Origin: Chrysomallon squamiferum
Taxonomy: Eukaryota > Mollusca > Gastropoda > Neomphalida > Peltospiridae
Assembly: GCA_012295275.1 (NCBI GenBank)
Contig: CM022671.1
Span: 21,467,822 to 21,531,821 of the forward strand
Direction: 5' to 3'
Length of the DNA: 64,000 bases
Shown one piece after another: positions 12,773 through 26,069 of the stretch. The number at the start of each line of letters is the position of its first letter. Within the stretch, counting starts at the first letter, position 1. The notes beneath the pieces were generated by a model. That model did no database searches, was not told the origin of the DNA, and was given only the letters and a program-made list of their open reading frames with translations. A program made the translations under genes and the position numbers.

Positions 12773-15700
12773 TAGCAATAATAACTTTTCTTCATCTAAA
12801 AAATTACTAAAATTACTAATAATAAATTAGAATTTTTTTAAAATTCATAAAGAAATTTTGAAAAATAACCAGTAAAAATTACAAAATCTAAGCAAACTAA
12901 TCAAACCCTAATAGAAAAAAATAATTATTATTTTATTTTCACCATTTAATGCAAATTATAATCTTTTTTCATAAATTAAGAATGCAAAAATAATTCAGCA
13001 TAAAAATAAATAGCAGTGGTGAACGAAGACAAATCAATATGCATTTAATATAAAAAGGAAAGGTAATAAGAAATTATCTCACTCAGATTCAGTTTCTTTG
13101 TTATCAGCAGAACCTGTAGTTTCCCTGTACAAATAGCGATAAAAACCGCTTAAATCCTTCTGCTTTGTGACATCCAGCATTTCTGTAAATAGTAAGTGAT
13201 GCTGAATAAATAAATAATAAAAACTCATTTTGCAATCTTATCCAAGAAGAACAAAAAATTTATGAGTCGAATATTAATGAACACTGTCTGAAAAATGTTC
13301 AAAATCTGATTAATGTTTTAACATATCAAGACATCTTTCTAAACTACTATTTCTTTTTGGTAAACAAAAACATAATACCTTCACTTTTATTGTTTACAAA
13401 TCTATTTTACAAGCTGGACTTACTCTTTCTGTATTTATTATACTTTATATAATGCTGTTATATAATAAAAGGTTTACATTTAAAAAATGTCTATATTTAC
13501 CTTCCATAGCTGCTACTTGTTTTTCTTTTTCTGCCTGCTCCTGCATTTCCAGCATTTTCTTTTTGTAAGCTGAAGTCACGAAAGCCTCTTTGTCTGCAAA
13601 TTCATCGCCTTCTTCTTCTCTCTCCTTCTGCACTTTTCTTTCCATCCGTTTCTCCTCTTCTCTCTTTCTCACCTCAGCAGCTTTCATGAGACCAGTTATA
13701 TATTTTGGCTAAAAAAAAAGAAGCATAAAAAAAAAAAAAAATTACTACTAATAATAATTAAATTCAGTGAATATTAAAAATTCATCTCTGATTTACAATG
13801 GTTTGCATAGGTACTCATAAAGATTTTATCTTACATTACACATTTTTCCTAGTGTTTATGGTTGTTATATTAAGTTTGCTTTAAGGTTAGTAGAGAAAAA
13901 TAAAACAAATACAAGTTGGTATGCTATTCTTTGCATAAAATATTTACCTGAGAAGGGTAAGGAATGGATGCATGGATAGACAGAGATGTGTGAGAGTGTA
14001 TATATGTGCATCTACAAATGTAGGTATTTAAGTATAGGTATGCATGTGTATATGTGTGAATTTTGAATATGTGTATGCAACAATAAAGAGGACAGAATGT
14101 TTGAAATGCTTGCCTTTTTCTCTTTGACTTGTGTTGACGTTTTCTTACTTGCAGCAGTCTTGTCAGCTACTATGTTGTCGTAGATACTGTCATACTCATA
14201 CACAGTGGGATCTTCTGAAAGTGCCTTGTCAATTTCCACCTGAGTCTGTTGATATCAAAGAAAGACAACAGCTCAAAGACTGTACATTTGTTTAACAACA
14301 CCTCAGACTATTTTAATATTAATGATTATTAGACACAGTTATAGTAATAAATGTTCAATATAGGAATGAGGAAAGCTGCCTCAGCCCTTTCTTTGATAAC
14401 CAAGCCATAATATTTGATTGTATTCCAAAAGTAGCCCAAATTTGTACTAACAAATATTGATCTTGTAAACATAGCTTACTTATCACTAGTTACTGCAGCT
14501 ACCTCACTGACTTTATGTTTTCAATATATAATATTACTCATTTACTGTAATAACATTTATTTAAACCAGTATCAAAATTAGTATTGAATACTTTACTTAA
14601 AATATGTAACTTTTATTTTAAATGCTTTGACATTACATTTTATCTAGCTGTAAGCTCACTGGTGTGTGCTGTCATGTCAAAATGTGGAGTTTATGATATT
14701 TTAATTTGATAGACAAGTATATCAGATTTTTCTTTGAATAAACAAATATTTAGCAAGGAATATGGAAAGTTAAATTTAAAAAATTAAAATTTAAGTAATA
14801 CAGAGAGGAATACCTGCTTTTTCACTTTTGTTTGATTAATATTCAGCTGCAAAGATGGATTTTTCTCTGACTTAGAAGTGTCCTGAAAAAAACATCATTA
14901 TCATAAAAATATGTAACAAATAAAAAATAAAATAAAAATGTTTTTACCGTATTTCGCGTTTGTATTTTTAAAAATAGTATATATGTGTTTGTGAGTGTGC
15001 ATAAAAAAGTTCTTACAAATTATTGATAAAGTAAATAATTTTTACAAAAGTATAATTTTAATACATAAAAGAGCTAAATATTAAAATTACTGCATAATAA
15101 AAAGATCACTTTGAAGTTAAATTTGATATAAATCTATAATCCTACTGATTCCTATTAAAATTAATAGTGATTAAATAAATATGGCTCAATTTGCTATCTG
15201 TTACCATTGTCTTATAACATTAAGTTTGATTAATATGACAAAGAAAATTTCAATTACTGGATGACATCAAGGTTAGATACATTGAAATCAACACACTGTC
15301 TGGTCAAGTCAGATTTTTGTTAATAAAAAAAAAAAATGGAATGGATACCTCAATCTCATCCATTCTTTGCAGCATCTGTTCTAATTTGCAATATTCCATA
15401 ATCATTTTGCCATCTTAGTAAATAGTGGTTTATACAGAAAATGACTCACAAAGTTAGATTTCTGTTCTACTTGTGGAATTTATTCTGTCACAGATATGTT
15501 TCCAACTTACAATTTAAGTTAGTTTTTATCAGTTAATAAAAATAAATATAAAGTAATGTTACTGGCTGCAATTCAAAACAAAACTATAATTTTGACTAAT
15601 CTATTTATGCTTGGCCAGTATAATTCTTGGGAATCATATAATTGATTTACACATCAGTACTTCAAACCAAAGATACTGACACAATGTCAATGTGAAAACA

Positions 15701-16266
15701 AATAATTTTATTATGTAAATATACGGATCTCAGTATTATATATACAAGAACTAACTAACTACTAACAAAGTTACCTCATCACTGTCATCTCCAAACACAT
15801 TTCCAGTAACAGGCTTGTGAAAAACAGCAGTTTTATTTTTCTGTGGGATTATTAGTCCGTATCTAGATAAATTGTATTCAAAACAATACTGTGACAGTGA
15901 TTGTGATCTTATAAACAATCATAATATTATAAACAATAATAATACTAATTAATAAATAAATATATTAAAACTGAAAACAGATCAGCTATTAACATATCGA
16001 TCTAAAATGTTTACTAATCAAGTTCATAATATCATAAATATGATTTAATTCAATAATTGATTATGAATAACTCGTTTCAAACATTAAAAAAAAAAAAAAA
16101 AAAAGGGCTAACGTAACATTTTCTTTTAAATTAAATTTAAAAAAAAAATTACCCCTATGATTTATATAATACGTTGTTAAAATTTGGTTTTACATTATAC
16201 AATTGCGATCAATCACATTAATGTTTGCCAATGTCCAAATACTCACTTCTTACCACCGACCTCCAT
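11540..16266 (-). CDS. NSRP1: Nuclear speckle splicing regulatory protein 1 (NSRP1/CCDC55-like)
   Basis: Minus-strand exons 16247-16266, 15775-15862, 14814-14882, 14114-14245, 13501-13708, 13083-13182, 12661-12729 and 11540-12365 sum to 1512 bases, coding for 503 residues. Family hallmarks occur in order: YGLIIPQK and VFGDDSDE near the N terminus, KKQTQVEIDKAL, EDPTVYEYDSIYD, KPKYITGLMKAAE, an Arg/Glu-rich coiled coil, DKEAFVTSAYKKK and LDVTKQKDLSGFYRYL. The C-terminal third is an RS-rich tail made of nine-residue repeats. NSRP1 is a nuclear speckle protein that modulates alternative splice-site choice. All introns are GT-AG except the one after 14114, where frame and homology require a GC donor. 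The start codon lies at the end of a short first exon; its six codons differ from the human N terminus, so it is slightly less certain. Confidence 0.93.
11823..12095 (-). repeat. 27-bp coding minisatellite in the NSRP1 RS tail
   Basis: About ten tandem copies of a nine-residue unit of the form RRKRSRSAD/VE, with degenerate units such as RRNGSKSLE. The DNA repeats with a 27-base period. The low-complexity antisense strand produces a long meaningless open frame. Confidence 0.9.
12366..12660 (-). other. NSRP1 last intron, A/T simple sequence
   Basis: The sense strand is a long T-rich tract ending in a strong TTTTTTTCAG acceptor at 12366, with an embedded (AT)n run near 12401-12415. No coding signal is seen. 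Confidence 0.6.
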
Positions 16267-16411
16267 TTTGCTGCACAAGGGATATAACTCTTAATTTGTT
16301 TACACCCGGTGTCGCTCCACCCACTAATGTTATTTACCAAAGTGAATTGAAGTGTTAATTGAGAACACTGGTTTTTCAATGTAATTTGTAACAATAACAG
16401 ATAAAAACACA
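16267..16411. promoter_or_regulatory. Bidirectional promoter between NSRP1 and a small membrane-protein gene
   Basis: Only 145 bases separate the NSRP1 start codon (minus) from the start codon of the next gene (plus). The segment is richer in GC than the surrounding DNA and contains CACCCGGTGTCGCTCCACCC. No TATA element is convincing. Its role as a shared promoter is inferred from the arrangement. Confidence 0.5.
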
Positions 16412-17302
16412 ATGAGTGAAAGAGGAGCACTTTCAGTTCTAACTCATCAAAAAATTGGTAATTATTTTCAATTTATTTGACATTTGAAAATCGCTAGGGC
16501 CTAATCATAGAACCAAAAGGAGTCTAAACACTGAATGATGAAAATAGCTGAGAAGGCATACAGTTTATTATTTTCACATAATGGTGAATGTTATCTAATG
16601 ACAGTATAACAGAAGATTAATATTATTCTGTTCTGTACCACTGTTTCAGGTTTTTATAGAGGTGTGCGTTATATGTGTGAGAGAGCGTGCGCGAACACAC
16701 ACAGATAAAATCCGTGTAAAACCAGATGTGTGTGAGTATATAATCAGATATGTGGCATTCGTTCAAATTCAGGTCAACCTTTATTTATTTTAGCATGATT
16801 ACATTAATTATTCAATACAGTAGCTCAGAAATGCTGCTTTTTTATTGAAGAAATCCACTGAATTGTTATTTTTTCCCTTGTCTCATTATAAAAGGTATAT
16901 GTTATTAGTTTTAATACATATATATATGAATTATTAGTATTTTTAATGTTTTTTTTTTTTAAATAAACCACATACACACACACACCTGTATGTGCATACA
17001 TATACACATACACATACAACACACACAACCTATTTACATATATACATATATATGTGAGTGTGTGTCTACACACATACATACACATGCATATGCACAATCT
17101 CTGTGGGTGTGTCTCTCTATGCATCTTTTTTTTACCTTCTTTTCCAGATTTAACTGTTGGAGTGTTTCTTTCTCTTCTGGTTGTCTACATATTCATTGCA
17201 ATTATTGTCTATCATCCTAGAAATTGTTCAGGATGTCAGAAAACATATGTACAAGAACCTGAACAACAAACTGATCCTAACTTCTCATATAAGACATTTT
17301 GA
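16412..17302 (+). CDS. Small single-pass membrane protein, 66 residues
   Basis: Exon 1 (16412-16457) ends in phase 1 at GTAATT. Exon 2 (17148-17302) starts after TTTTCCAG and restores the frame to a TGA stop at 17300-17302. The product starts MSERGALSVLTHQK, has one hydrophobic helix at about residues 17-38 (LTVGVFLSLLVVYIFIAIIV) and a polar tail with CSGC (42-45). There is no signal peptide, so the helix probably serves as a signal-anchor. I cannot name the family; small integral membrane proteins of this size are conserved but poorly described. It is divergent from NSRP1 and convergent with TRIAP1. Candidate AATAAA signals lie at 17366 and 17392. The 690-base intron contains (CA)n and (AT)n sequence. 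Confidence 0.6.
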
Positions 17303-17736
17303 TCTTGACAGACTCAATTTATAACAACATTAAAATTTGTAACATTAAGAAGGATCTAAATCTGAAATAAATTTTATAGTAGTATCTTTTGAATAAATAA
17401 AATAAAAAATTATAAAATGTATTAGTTTATTTTTGATACCATTAATAACTAATAACAAATTATGTACAAGTTTGAATATTTTAGATTGTTAAAATAACAA
17501 CACAACACTGACAAGAAATAATAGATTTTATAACAATTATGCGTAGTTTTAAAAAAAACACACATTTCTTATATTTATTTCAATTTAAAAAGTTCCAAAA
17601 AAAGTAAACTACACTGAATTTCTTGTTTCACACCTTATTGGGTACAACAAATTGTTTATCACAATTGCACATTTTGTATTTTTTAAACACTGATATGTGA
17701 TGATGATGTCTGTCACAAATTGTTTTATTCGTGTTG

Positions 17737-18605
<869 letters not shown>

Positions 18606-19038
18606 ATGTTTACTAGGCCTGTCATTTGTCGATTTATTTCATTGAGACCCATCCATGGAATACGTACTTTTTCTTCAAAGGTAAATATATTCAGCTTTTT
18701 GAATTATCATAATCAGTACTCTATGTGATATATCAGTGTCACCAGTGTATGAGATGTAACCTTTGCATCATGATTCTTTAAAAAAAACATTTTAATTAAA
18801 ATGTCATTTGAATTTGATAATAATAATTATTATGATAAATCCAATTTTGGAAATGACTGAACTTGTCAGAATACGAATGGATTAAGTTTATGTTTTAAGT
18901 ACTGACAGTGGCACAGGATCTTGATTTTGAACTGTTTGGGTGTTCATCGCAAGTAGCAGCGTGTTTTGGAAAACCACTGTTAACTTTATTTTAAGCATTT
19001 CACGATTTTGCACAATAATATATTTAATTTTTATTATA

Positions 19039-19076
<38 letters not shown>

Positions 19077-20815
19077 TTTTTTTTTTTTTTTTTTTTAAGG
19101 TACCTACTGCTGCAACATGGGAAAAAATAGATCCAGAAAAAATTCCAAAGGTAAATATTTTTAAAAATAATTCTTGGTCTTAATTGTTAAACGTTTTTAA
19201 TATTAAGAAGTTTGTAAATTTAAAACATTTTGACAAGTTTCTGCAATGAAGATTTAATCATGTTACCATGATAAGGATTCTTAAGATAAGATTTCATTAC
19301 CATGCTAAACGTGGTATGTGATTTGTAACATTCCAATCTAATGTTTCTGCATGAGGTTTTCTGTCTATCATGATGAAGATTTTCTTGACAAAAATGAGGC
19401 TAAATGCTTTTTAGATGATTTATCCATTATGTTCAGACTATTTGTCCATTCACTTTTTACGTAACATTGTTTTTTTGATATAGTATATTAAACAAATTAA
19501 AATTGCATTTCTAGTGTTCCTGTCATGTTTTTACTTTGTGCTCACAATAGTACAGTACATATCATCATGTTCATTTACACACTTCATAATATTACAGCAT
19601 ATATCATCAAGTTCATTTACACACTTCATAATAAAAAAACTGAATTAAATAATCTACTGCTCCTAGGACTGCTACTATTGTGTATTTTAATAACGCACTT
19701 TACTATTGTTATTCTTCAGACTGAAACAAGTTCATGGCAAATGCAAATTATCTTCTCTATGGCTTTTTTTACTTGAATTTTAAAATCAAATCAGTAATAC
19801 ATGAAGCAAGTGAGATATTATTATTATTTAAAATTATTCAGTTAAGAAGCATTTTGTATTAAAAACTATTTCCAGGTTCCCCATATTGATAAACAGCTAA
19901 TTGATCAACTGGAACGACTCTCTCTTGTTGAATTCAGCAGTGAGGCTGGAATTAAATGGTTGACTGAAGCTATCCAGTCAGCTAACCTGTTATATAATGT
20001 TGACACTGAAGGAGTGGAACCACTTGACACAGTTCTTGAAGACAGGTCTGTTGTCTTTTAAGCATGAACTAATGATGAATAATAAATAAACATTTATATA
20101 TATGCATAACCAGCTAGCAATGGTAATTTTTTCATCATTATACATTTTAAGAAAACAAAATAAACATTTTTGTTAGTAATTCTAGATGTAGCTGCAAAGA
20201 TTTTTCTCCCATAACCAAATATTATTTGTTAACATAATGAAATAAATATTTATTCTATCTTTATAAAACAGAAAAAAAAGTTATATATATTGTTAAATGT
20301 TTACAGAAATAAAATGATAATCAAAAATTAATAAAACAGTATAGTCACCTTAGGGTTTATTTTTTTCTCAGAGAACTGTATTTAAGAAAGGACGAGGTTA
20401 CTGAAGGAAACTGCAGAGACAAAATTTTACAAAACGCCACCAAAACTATAGAAGAATATTTTGTTGCACCACCAGGTAAGTAGGAAAAGTTACCAACAAA
20501 ACAGTATTTTACTTAGCACAGTGAACAGCTTTTTATATCCTAAACAATTAACACTGATCTAATCTGTACAGAACCATATTTGGATTAATTCATTAGTTTT
20601 CATTTTAAATGCAGTTTGTTAGATTTGCATGATAAAATCTAAAAAAGGACATTTACAAAGTTCCAAAATCTTAAATCCAAATGGATAGAAAAATGACAGG
20701 TTTTTCATGGCATTTGCTACATATTTATTTTTATTTTTTTCTCTTTTTAGGAAATATACCTCTTAAACCAAAGGAAACCGAATATAAAAAGAAATTATCT
20801 TCCATTGCCACATAA
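18606..20815 (+). CDS. GATC: Glutamyl-tRNA(Gln) amidotransferase subunit C, mitochondrial
   Basis: Exons 18606-18680, 19100-19150, 19876-20045, 20372-20475 and 20751-20815 total 465 bases, coding for 154 residues. The first exon encodes a basic, hydroxylated presequence ([18 protein letters not shown]) suited to mitochondrial import. The core resembles GatC proteins: [14 protein letters not shown], then [19 protein letters not shown], then [19 protein letters not shown] is the small subunit of the GatCAB complex, which converts Glu-tRNA(Gln) to Gln-tRNA(Gln) in mitochondria. All introns are GT-AG and phases agree. The candidate poly(A) signal AATAAA lies at 21179. An upstream in-frame stretch lacks an ATG, so 18606 is taken as the start. 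Confidence 0.93.
19037..19096. repeat. (ATT)n and poly-T tract at the GATC exon 2 acceptor
   Basis: An ATT repeat of about 12 units runs into about 25 T residues that end in the AAG acceptor at 19099. The tract serves as the polypyrimidine tract and is likely to vary in length. Confidence 0.9.
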
Positions 20816-21639
20816 AATCCTTAAACACTGCTCATAACACTTGTGAAGTTCACTTCATCAGATTACTGATTATTGTCATGGGAATTGAAAAAGTTTTAAA
20901 AGACAGAATGTTCAATTTCAAGGGCCTGATAACCTACAGTTGTTGCAGTTTTGAGATAACAAAAAATCTATAAAGGAGAAACTGACACATGCCAATTAAT
21001 ACCATGGTATTAATTGTGATTGGCTCACATTTCTCAAAATGTAACAAATTCAGTTTTAATCTGGACAGATATCAGGCCAGCCACTAGAGTTTTTGAAGTA
21101 AAAATCAAAAATTTTCTTTATTGAAATATTTACTTGATAAAATTAATTTATTGTTCATTGTATTAAATTGTTATGGTGAATAAATGTTTATTTTTAAATG
21201 TTTAGTCGTTACTCGGTCGTTGTTTTAACTGTGGGATTTTTAGCACTGATGTTAACTTTTTGCAAGTATCATACCTTTCAAAATAATTCATGATTGTGTG
21301 TGTGTGTGTGTAAATGTGTACGTGTATGTATGTATATATGTGTATGTTTAGATTGTGTGTGGGGGTGTGTGAGAGAGAGAGAGAGATTAACTCAGAAAGC
21401 ATGTGCAAGTCCTGAAAATTCCAGGAATTTTACATATTTCCTGAAACCATTCTGAAAAGAAAACCAGTGTTATTTAATGAGTGGTTTACATCTGACATGA
21501 GAACAGCAATATGTTTCTTAATTAAAAAATATATTATTATTGAAACATTATTCTTAACCAGAAACATAGGACCATATTTATATTTCAACATAGTATGTAT
21601 TGGAATGTCTAACAGTCTTGCTTAGTGTTCATTTTCAGG
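20816..21639 (+). other. GATC 3' UTR and flanking intergenic DNA
   Basis: The 3' UTR probably ends after AATAAA at 21179-21184. Beyond it are short (GT)n and (GA)n runs at about 21295-21385. No coding signal is seen. Confidence 0.5.
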
Positions 21640-22440
21640 AAAAATTGAATTGCACATAGGAGAATTTATTTGGCAATGTTGAGAGACACCTAGAGTAGCA
21701 CTGGATCTTGGTCTTGAAACTGACCATGATTAGTTTGACATGGGAATTGCACAACTGCATTTGGTAAAACTGCCCACCACAGTTTGAGTCAAGCTGAACA
21801 GCTTTGCAGAGGTCAGTTGCAGTAGTCACACAATCAGCATCTTCATCAGGAATCTGCACTGCAATGACTGCATGCAATCAATGGAGAGTTTCAGGATGAA
21901 GATAGGTCAGTGCAAGCACAAGAACCCAACAGTGCCAAAAATGAGAAAAACTAAATTCCAGTATGAAAACTGAACAAATCTTGAGTCCAGCTGTCCATTA
22001 AGTTGTAATGTCACAGTTTGCTCTTTCTATGGATCCTTCGCTCTGAGAAAGTCCACGTTTCCTATGGACCAGCTGGCTATATTACTTTCAGTTCAGGGAT
22101 TGATTACAAGTGCTGAAAACACTGAATCACTGGCACTGTGCAACATGGAAGGAGCACAAAGTAAGAGAAAGATGTCTAACAGCACATTTTAATGTCAAGT
22201 GGCACAGAACTGCATCTGAGTTAGATTAATCTGGGCTCTGGAGTTGAAGTGTTTGGAGATGATCGGCTTGTATTTGCTCTCTTTCTCTTTCTCCAGACAA
22301 AGGGTCTTGAATATGTTCAATCCTTCTACTGTGATGTTAGCATATTTATTGATCAAGATGTACACCATCATGATCAGTTGCAATATGAGAGTGTTTAACC
22401 ACATCATATGTCACTTTAATTGAAGCACAGAAGATTCATC
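21640..22440 (-). pseudogene. Decayed integrase of a Ginger / KRBA2-like transposon
   Basis: Read on the minus strand across three frames, the order of conserved blocks is that of the integrase family annotated as KRAB-A domain-containing protein 2-like: a zinc-finger region fragment (HIATDHDG, then KYANITVEGLNIFKTLCLE), KPIISKHFNSRAQ before the catalytic core, NVLLDIFLLLCAPSML, then SIERANCDI and RFVQF. Stops and frame shifts interrupt it throughout, so it is not functional. Coding-like composition extends to about 22800 on the same strand, so the element may be longer. No inverted repeats or target duplication were identified. It is related to the short fragment at 1301-1500, in the opposite orientation. 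Confidence 0.7.
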
Positions 22441-24120
22441 TGCATGATCATGTTTTATTATTACAAGTCTTTCACTATCACCTCATTAAAGAATTTTTTA
22501 TTTCTTAAAAAGATAGTATTGGTACAGTCTTCATGGAGATGTTGGTGGCTTTCAATATTTCACCGATTATTTTGCCATATCTTCTTTAGGAATCAGAACT
22601 CTCTTCTTGTCTTTTTAAGTCTTGAAAGGTATTCTGGTGCTCCACAATTGCATGTGTATAATTAAAACCAAAAGACATATACACATCATAGTCAACTGTT
22701 TCAATTACTAATCTCTCTTGTAAAACATTAATGAGGAGGCCATCTCAGGATTTGTCACATTAACAATCTTCCTCCCACAAGATGAAGACGTATTCTCTTA
22801 GTTTTTTTTCAACAAATTGCTATGTTACATCAAATAGTGAGTGCTCTTTGATTAAAACTTGTTTACTCTTTCATGGCCCAGGAAATATGTATAATTTTCA
22901 CCATTATATTTCAGGAAAACGTAATTCCTGGAATTTTCAGGAATCAGACATGACACATATTTCTAGATATTATCAGGATTTATACACATTTCCCGTAACA
23001 TTCCAGGATCTTGTGTAATGGACCAGTTAAATAAATGATTTCCCAAAAAAGAAATACCTATTTACCTACAAAACCAACACTTATAAAAATAACTGCTTAG
23101 AGCACCTTAGAATATATTCCAAAATAACTGTAATTATATTTTAGGTTTACTTAGTCCATTTTGGAAAATGGCTTAATTTTTCATGCACATAAAAACAAAA
23201 CAGATTTGTTGGTTTTTTATTTTTTATTATTGGTTGAAACAAGATAAACATCCCAATAAATCACATACAAATGTCATAAATGCATTTACATTTAGATACT
23301 GTATAAAACAAATGTCACATTAAATATTCATACTTTCTAAATATACAGCTGACAATGAAAAACACACAAACTTGTAAAAATTAGTTTCATAAATTTGTTC
23401 ATAAACTTTTGGGTAAAGTAAAATCTCAGTTTTATGGAATGAGGGATTGTGGTTTTAATGTAAAATGTTGACAGCACCTTTGCATTTTTAAAGAAAAATA
23501 CTGACAAAAATACAATGGTGTTTGAAAAATCATCCGTATGCTCTTTTACCATGAACTGGTTTTTCCTTCACTTACAAGTTTTTATTATTATTTATTTATT
23601 TGAGACTTCTCTCTCTCCATTAGCGTGTGATGTAAATTAACAATAATAAATACATGTCACTGACACTGAAATAAAACAATGGAATAAAAAAAATAATTAA
23701 AAAAATTATGTAAATCAATAGGCGCACAGTGAATAACATACACACAATACACACATCATAAAATAGTTTAAAACTGGCACTCATTTCCCATCCCTGTTAA
23801 AAATGAAATGTTACTTCTTTTATTTTTATTTTTTGCTTTGGCACCACATTAAAATTCAATTTAACAGAATAACCAGAGAAACAAAAATTGTTCTAAATAT
23901 AGCTCAGAAGACCATAATCATTTTAATAATAAACATCAACAATAAAAATGTTGTCAAGAGGTTTAGATTATATCTGAAACTGAAAGAAATCATCCCATCC
24001 ATTTGGATACTGGTTTGAACTGCTAAGTAACAAGTTTCAAACCAGTATTTTGCCATATGTCATAAGAGGAGAAAACTGATTAAAGGTGGATTTACATCAA
24101 AGAAAGGTTTCTTTTCAAAA
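22441..24120. other. Intergenic DNA, no intact gene
   Basis: The part up to about 22800 may be the upstream end of the decayed integrase. The rest is AT-rich with short open frames lacking splice context. It may include the far 3' part of the downstream SRSF transcript (minus strand). Confidence 0.35.
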
Positions 24121-25080
24121 ATGTATTGTCATGGTGAATCCTTCAAAACAAACAGTCCCCTCCTTCTAACCAAGTGAAAAGCCAATTTTCTGGGAAAATC
24201 CTTCCATGTATTACAAAATATGAACTGAAAATTAATTTGCTTTCCATATCACTATACAATGGGAAAAACATTTTATCCTTTGATTTTTTATTTCCATTTC
24301 CTATTTCAAATGGTGAGCCTTCAATCCATCCAATAAAGATCCAAACTTAAAAAGCAAAACTCCTTTTTTCAACGATATGAAGAATGAGAATGAATCCTCT
24401 ATCCATCCAAATTATTATAGCAAAATCCTCTAGTTAAAAAGAGTGGAATTACTTGACATACTACTAATAAAAGAATAAATCCTTTTAGAATTTTCTTTTT
24501 CATATTTTGCAGTGTCCAAGATTAAATGCAAAATATAAATTAGTCACTGAACACAGTAAAATTCAGCACTGGCTAAATTTCACTGTTTACCAAACAAACC
24601 GATCCAAATTTATGTGGGATGATATAGCAATATTTTCCTCCATTAAGCAAAATCTGTCCAATCCTTATCTGATACACTGCACATCCTTCAATACATGTAG
24701 CAATGATTCCAACTAGTTGTGTCATTCAAGGTAACTAAATTTTAATAAAAATGAAAGATTTAGATAGCAAATGAAAAGATAAAACTGGGATAGTTTTCCG
24801 TTACTATGTTGGGCATAATCCTTTTGAGTACTATTTTCCTCTTTAAATTTTGTTTCAGCATGTACCTCTATGCAATTCGATCCTACATTTCCTGAGATTG
24901 AGCAAATCCTTCCCTTATTTTCTTTCTCCTTCTTTTAAAAATGTATTAAACTCCTTTCCAATCCCTATGATTTCAATCCTGCTCTTTCCCAAAACAGCCA
25001 AGAACAATAGGATTGTAATTCTTGTCAGTCCCCAAAATATCCTACAAGATTACAATCCTTTCCCCAACTGGACAAAAAAA
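24121..25080 (-). promoter_or_regulatory. GGA-dense tract downstream of SRSF copy A
   Basis: Counted by eye, this 960-base stretch has 43 TCC on the plus strand (GGA on the SRSF sense strand) and only 7 GGA on the plus strand. The triplets often sit in AAGGATT, GGAAGGA or GGATGGAT contexts. It lies about 1-2 kb past the SRSF copy A stop codon, probably in its 3' UTR. GGA is the core of SRSF1 binding motifs. An autoregulatory role is inference. Confidence 0.4.
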
Positions 25081-26069
25081 GAAAAATGGATAAAAATTAG
25101 TAATAATAACAGTGGAATATAATATCAACAAGGATAAAACAAGTTAAAAACCACAAATGAATTACATGCATCAATAAATAAGAATTATTTCAGTAGAATT
25201 ACAAGTTTGCAAAACAAATAAAATTAGTGATAAAATGTTGCATCTGAAAAAATATACAACTGACAAAGTTAACTAGGGAAAAAATAGAAACATTTAACAC
25301 ATTAATTGAAATATTAATCTTCTGTAACATTTTTTAAGGAGAATTCAGACTATTTCTCAGCTAGGCAGTAATAAAGGTAATATTTATGTGAGGGTGACAG
25401 AATAGGTACCAAATAAACAAAAAACTGAATGCATGATGATGAAATGCTATGAATAATTAAAAAAATATTTTTGTGAGAAAACATAAAAAATAAACTACCC
25501 TCAGATCCTAAGTTTAACATTCTCAGTAATCTGAAATTATTATCCATTTGATAAAACTGTAATTTTATTTACATACAATTTTATTTTTCTATTACACTGC
25601 ATCTGAAATGGTGAAAATTATATGCAGATGATGACATTCTGTTTTCAATCCGGTTTATCTTTCAACTCTTAAAACATTATGTAATTAAAATACAAACAAT
25701 GAATGCAATTAAATCAAGCAATAACATTACTATCTTTTGACTAAACTATCCTAAGACTAACATAGATGATACTGACAGTAGAAATTAAAATATTATAGAA
25801 GCAAAAAGTTAGTATTTTTACATCAATACGAGTGAAAGCCACCCTTCACAATAACCTTTACGGGTAACAGAATTATTAAATGTAAATATTAAAAATGTAA
25901 ATGACTGATGAACATGCCCATCAGGAGCTAATGATTGGCTGAGAAAATGTACAATGAATTAATGTGCTTCCTTTAACGTTTATATACCTAGGCTGAGAAA
26001 ATACTGCAGTTGCGTTCTCAATATTCTTTTGATCACTGCGATTCAATTCAGCAACAATATGTGCTCTGA
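25081..26069 (-). other. Probable 3' UTR of SRSF copy A
   Basis: AT-rich sequence directly downstream of the stop codon on the minus strand, with no coding signal. The transcript end was not located. Confidence 0.4.

Noticed and set aside
22782-23018. 78-codon plus-strand open frame
   Set aside because: It overlaps the possible upstream end of the minus-strand integrase remnant and shows no motif or splice context.
24507-25122. Two plus-strand open frames (69 and 90 codons)
   Set aside because: They lie antisense to the presumed SRSF 3' UTR, lack family features and owe their openness to the TCC-rich bias.
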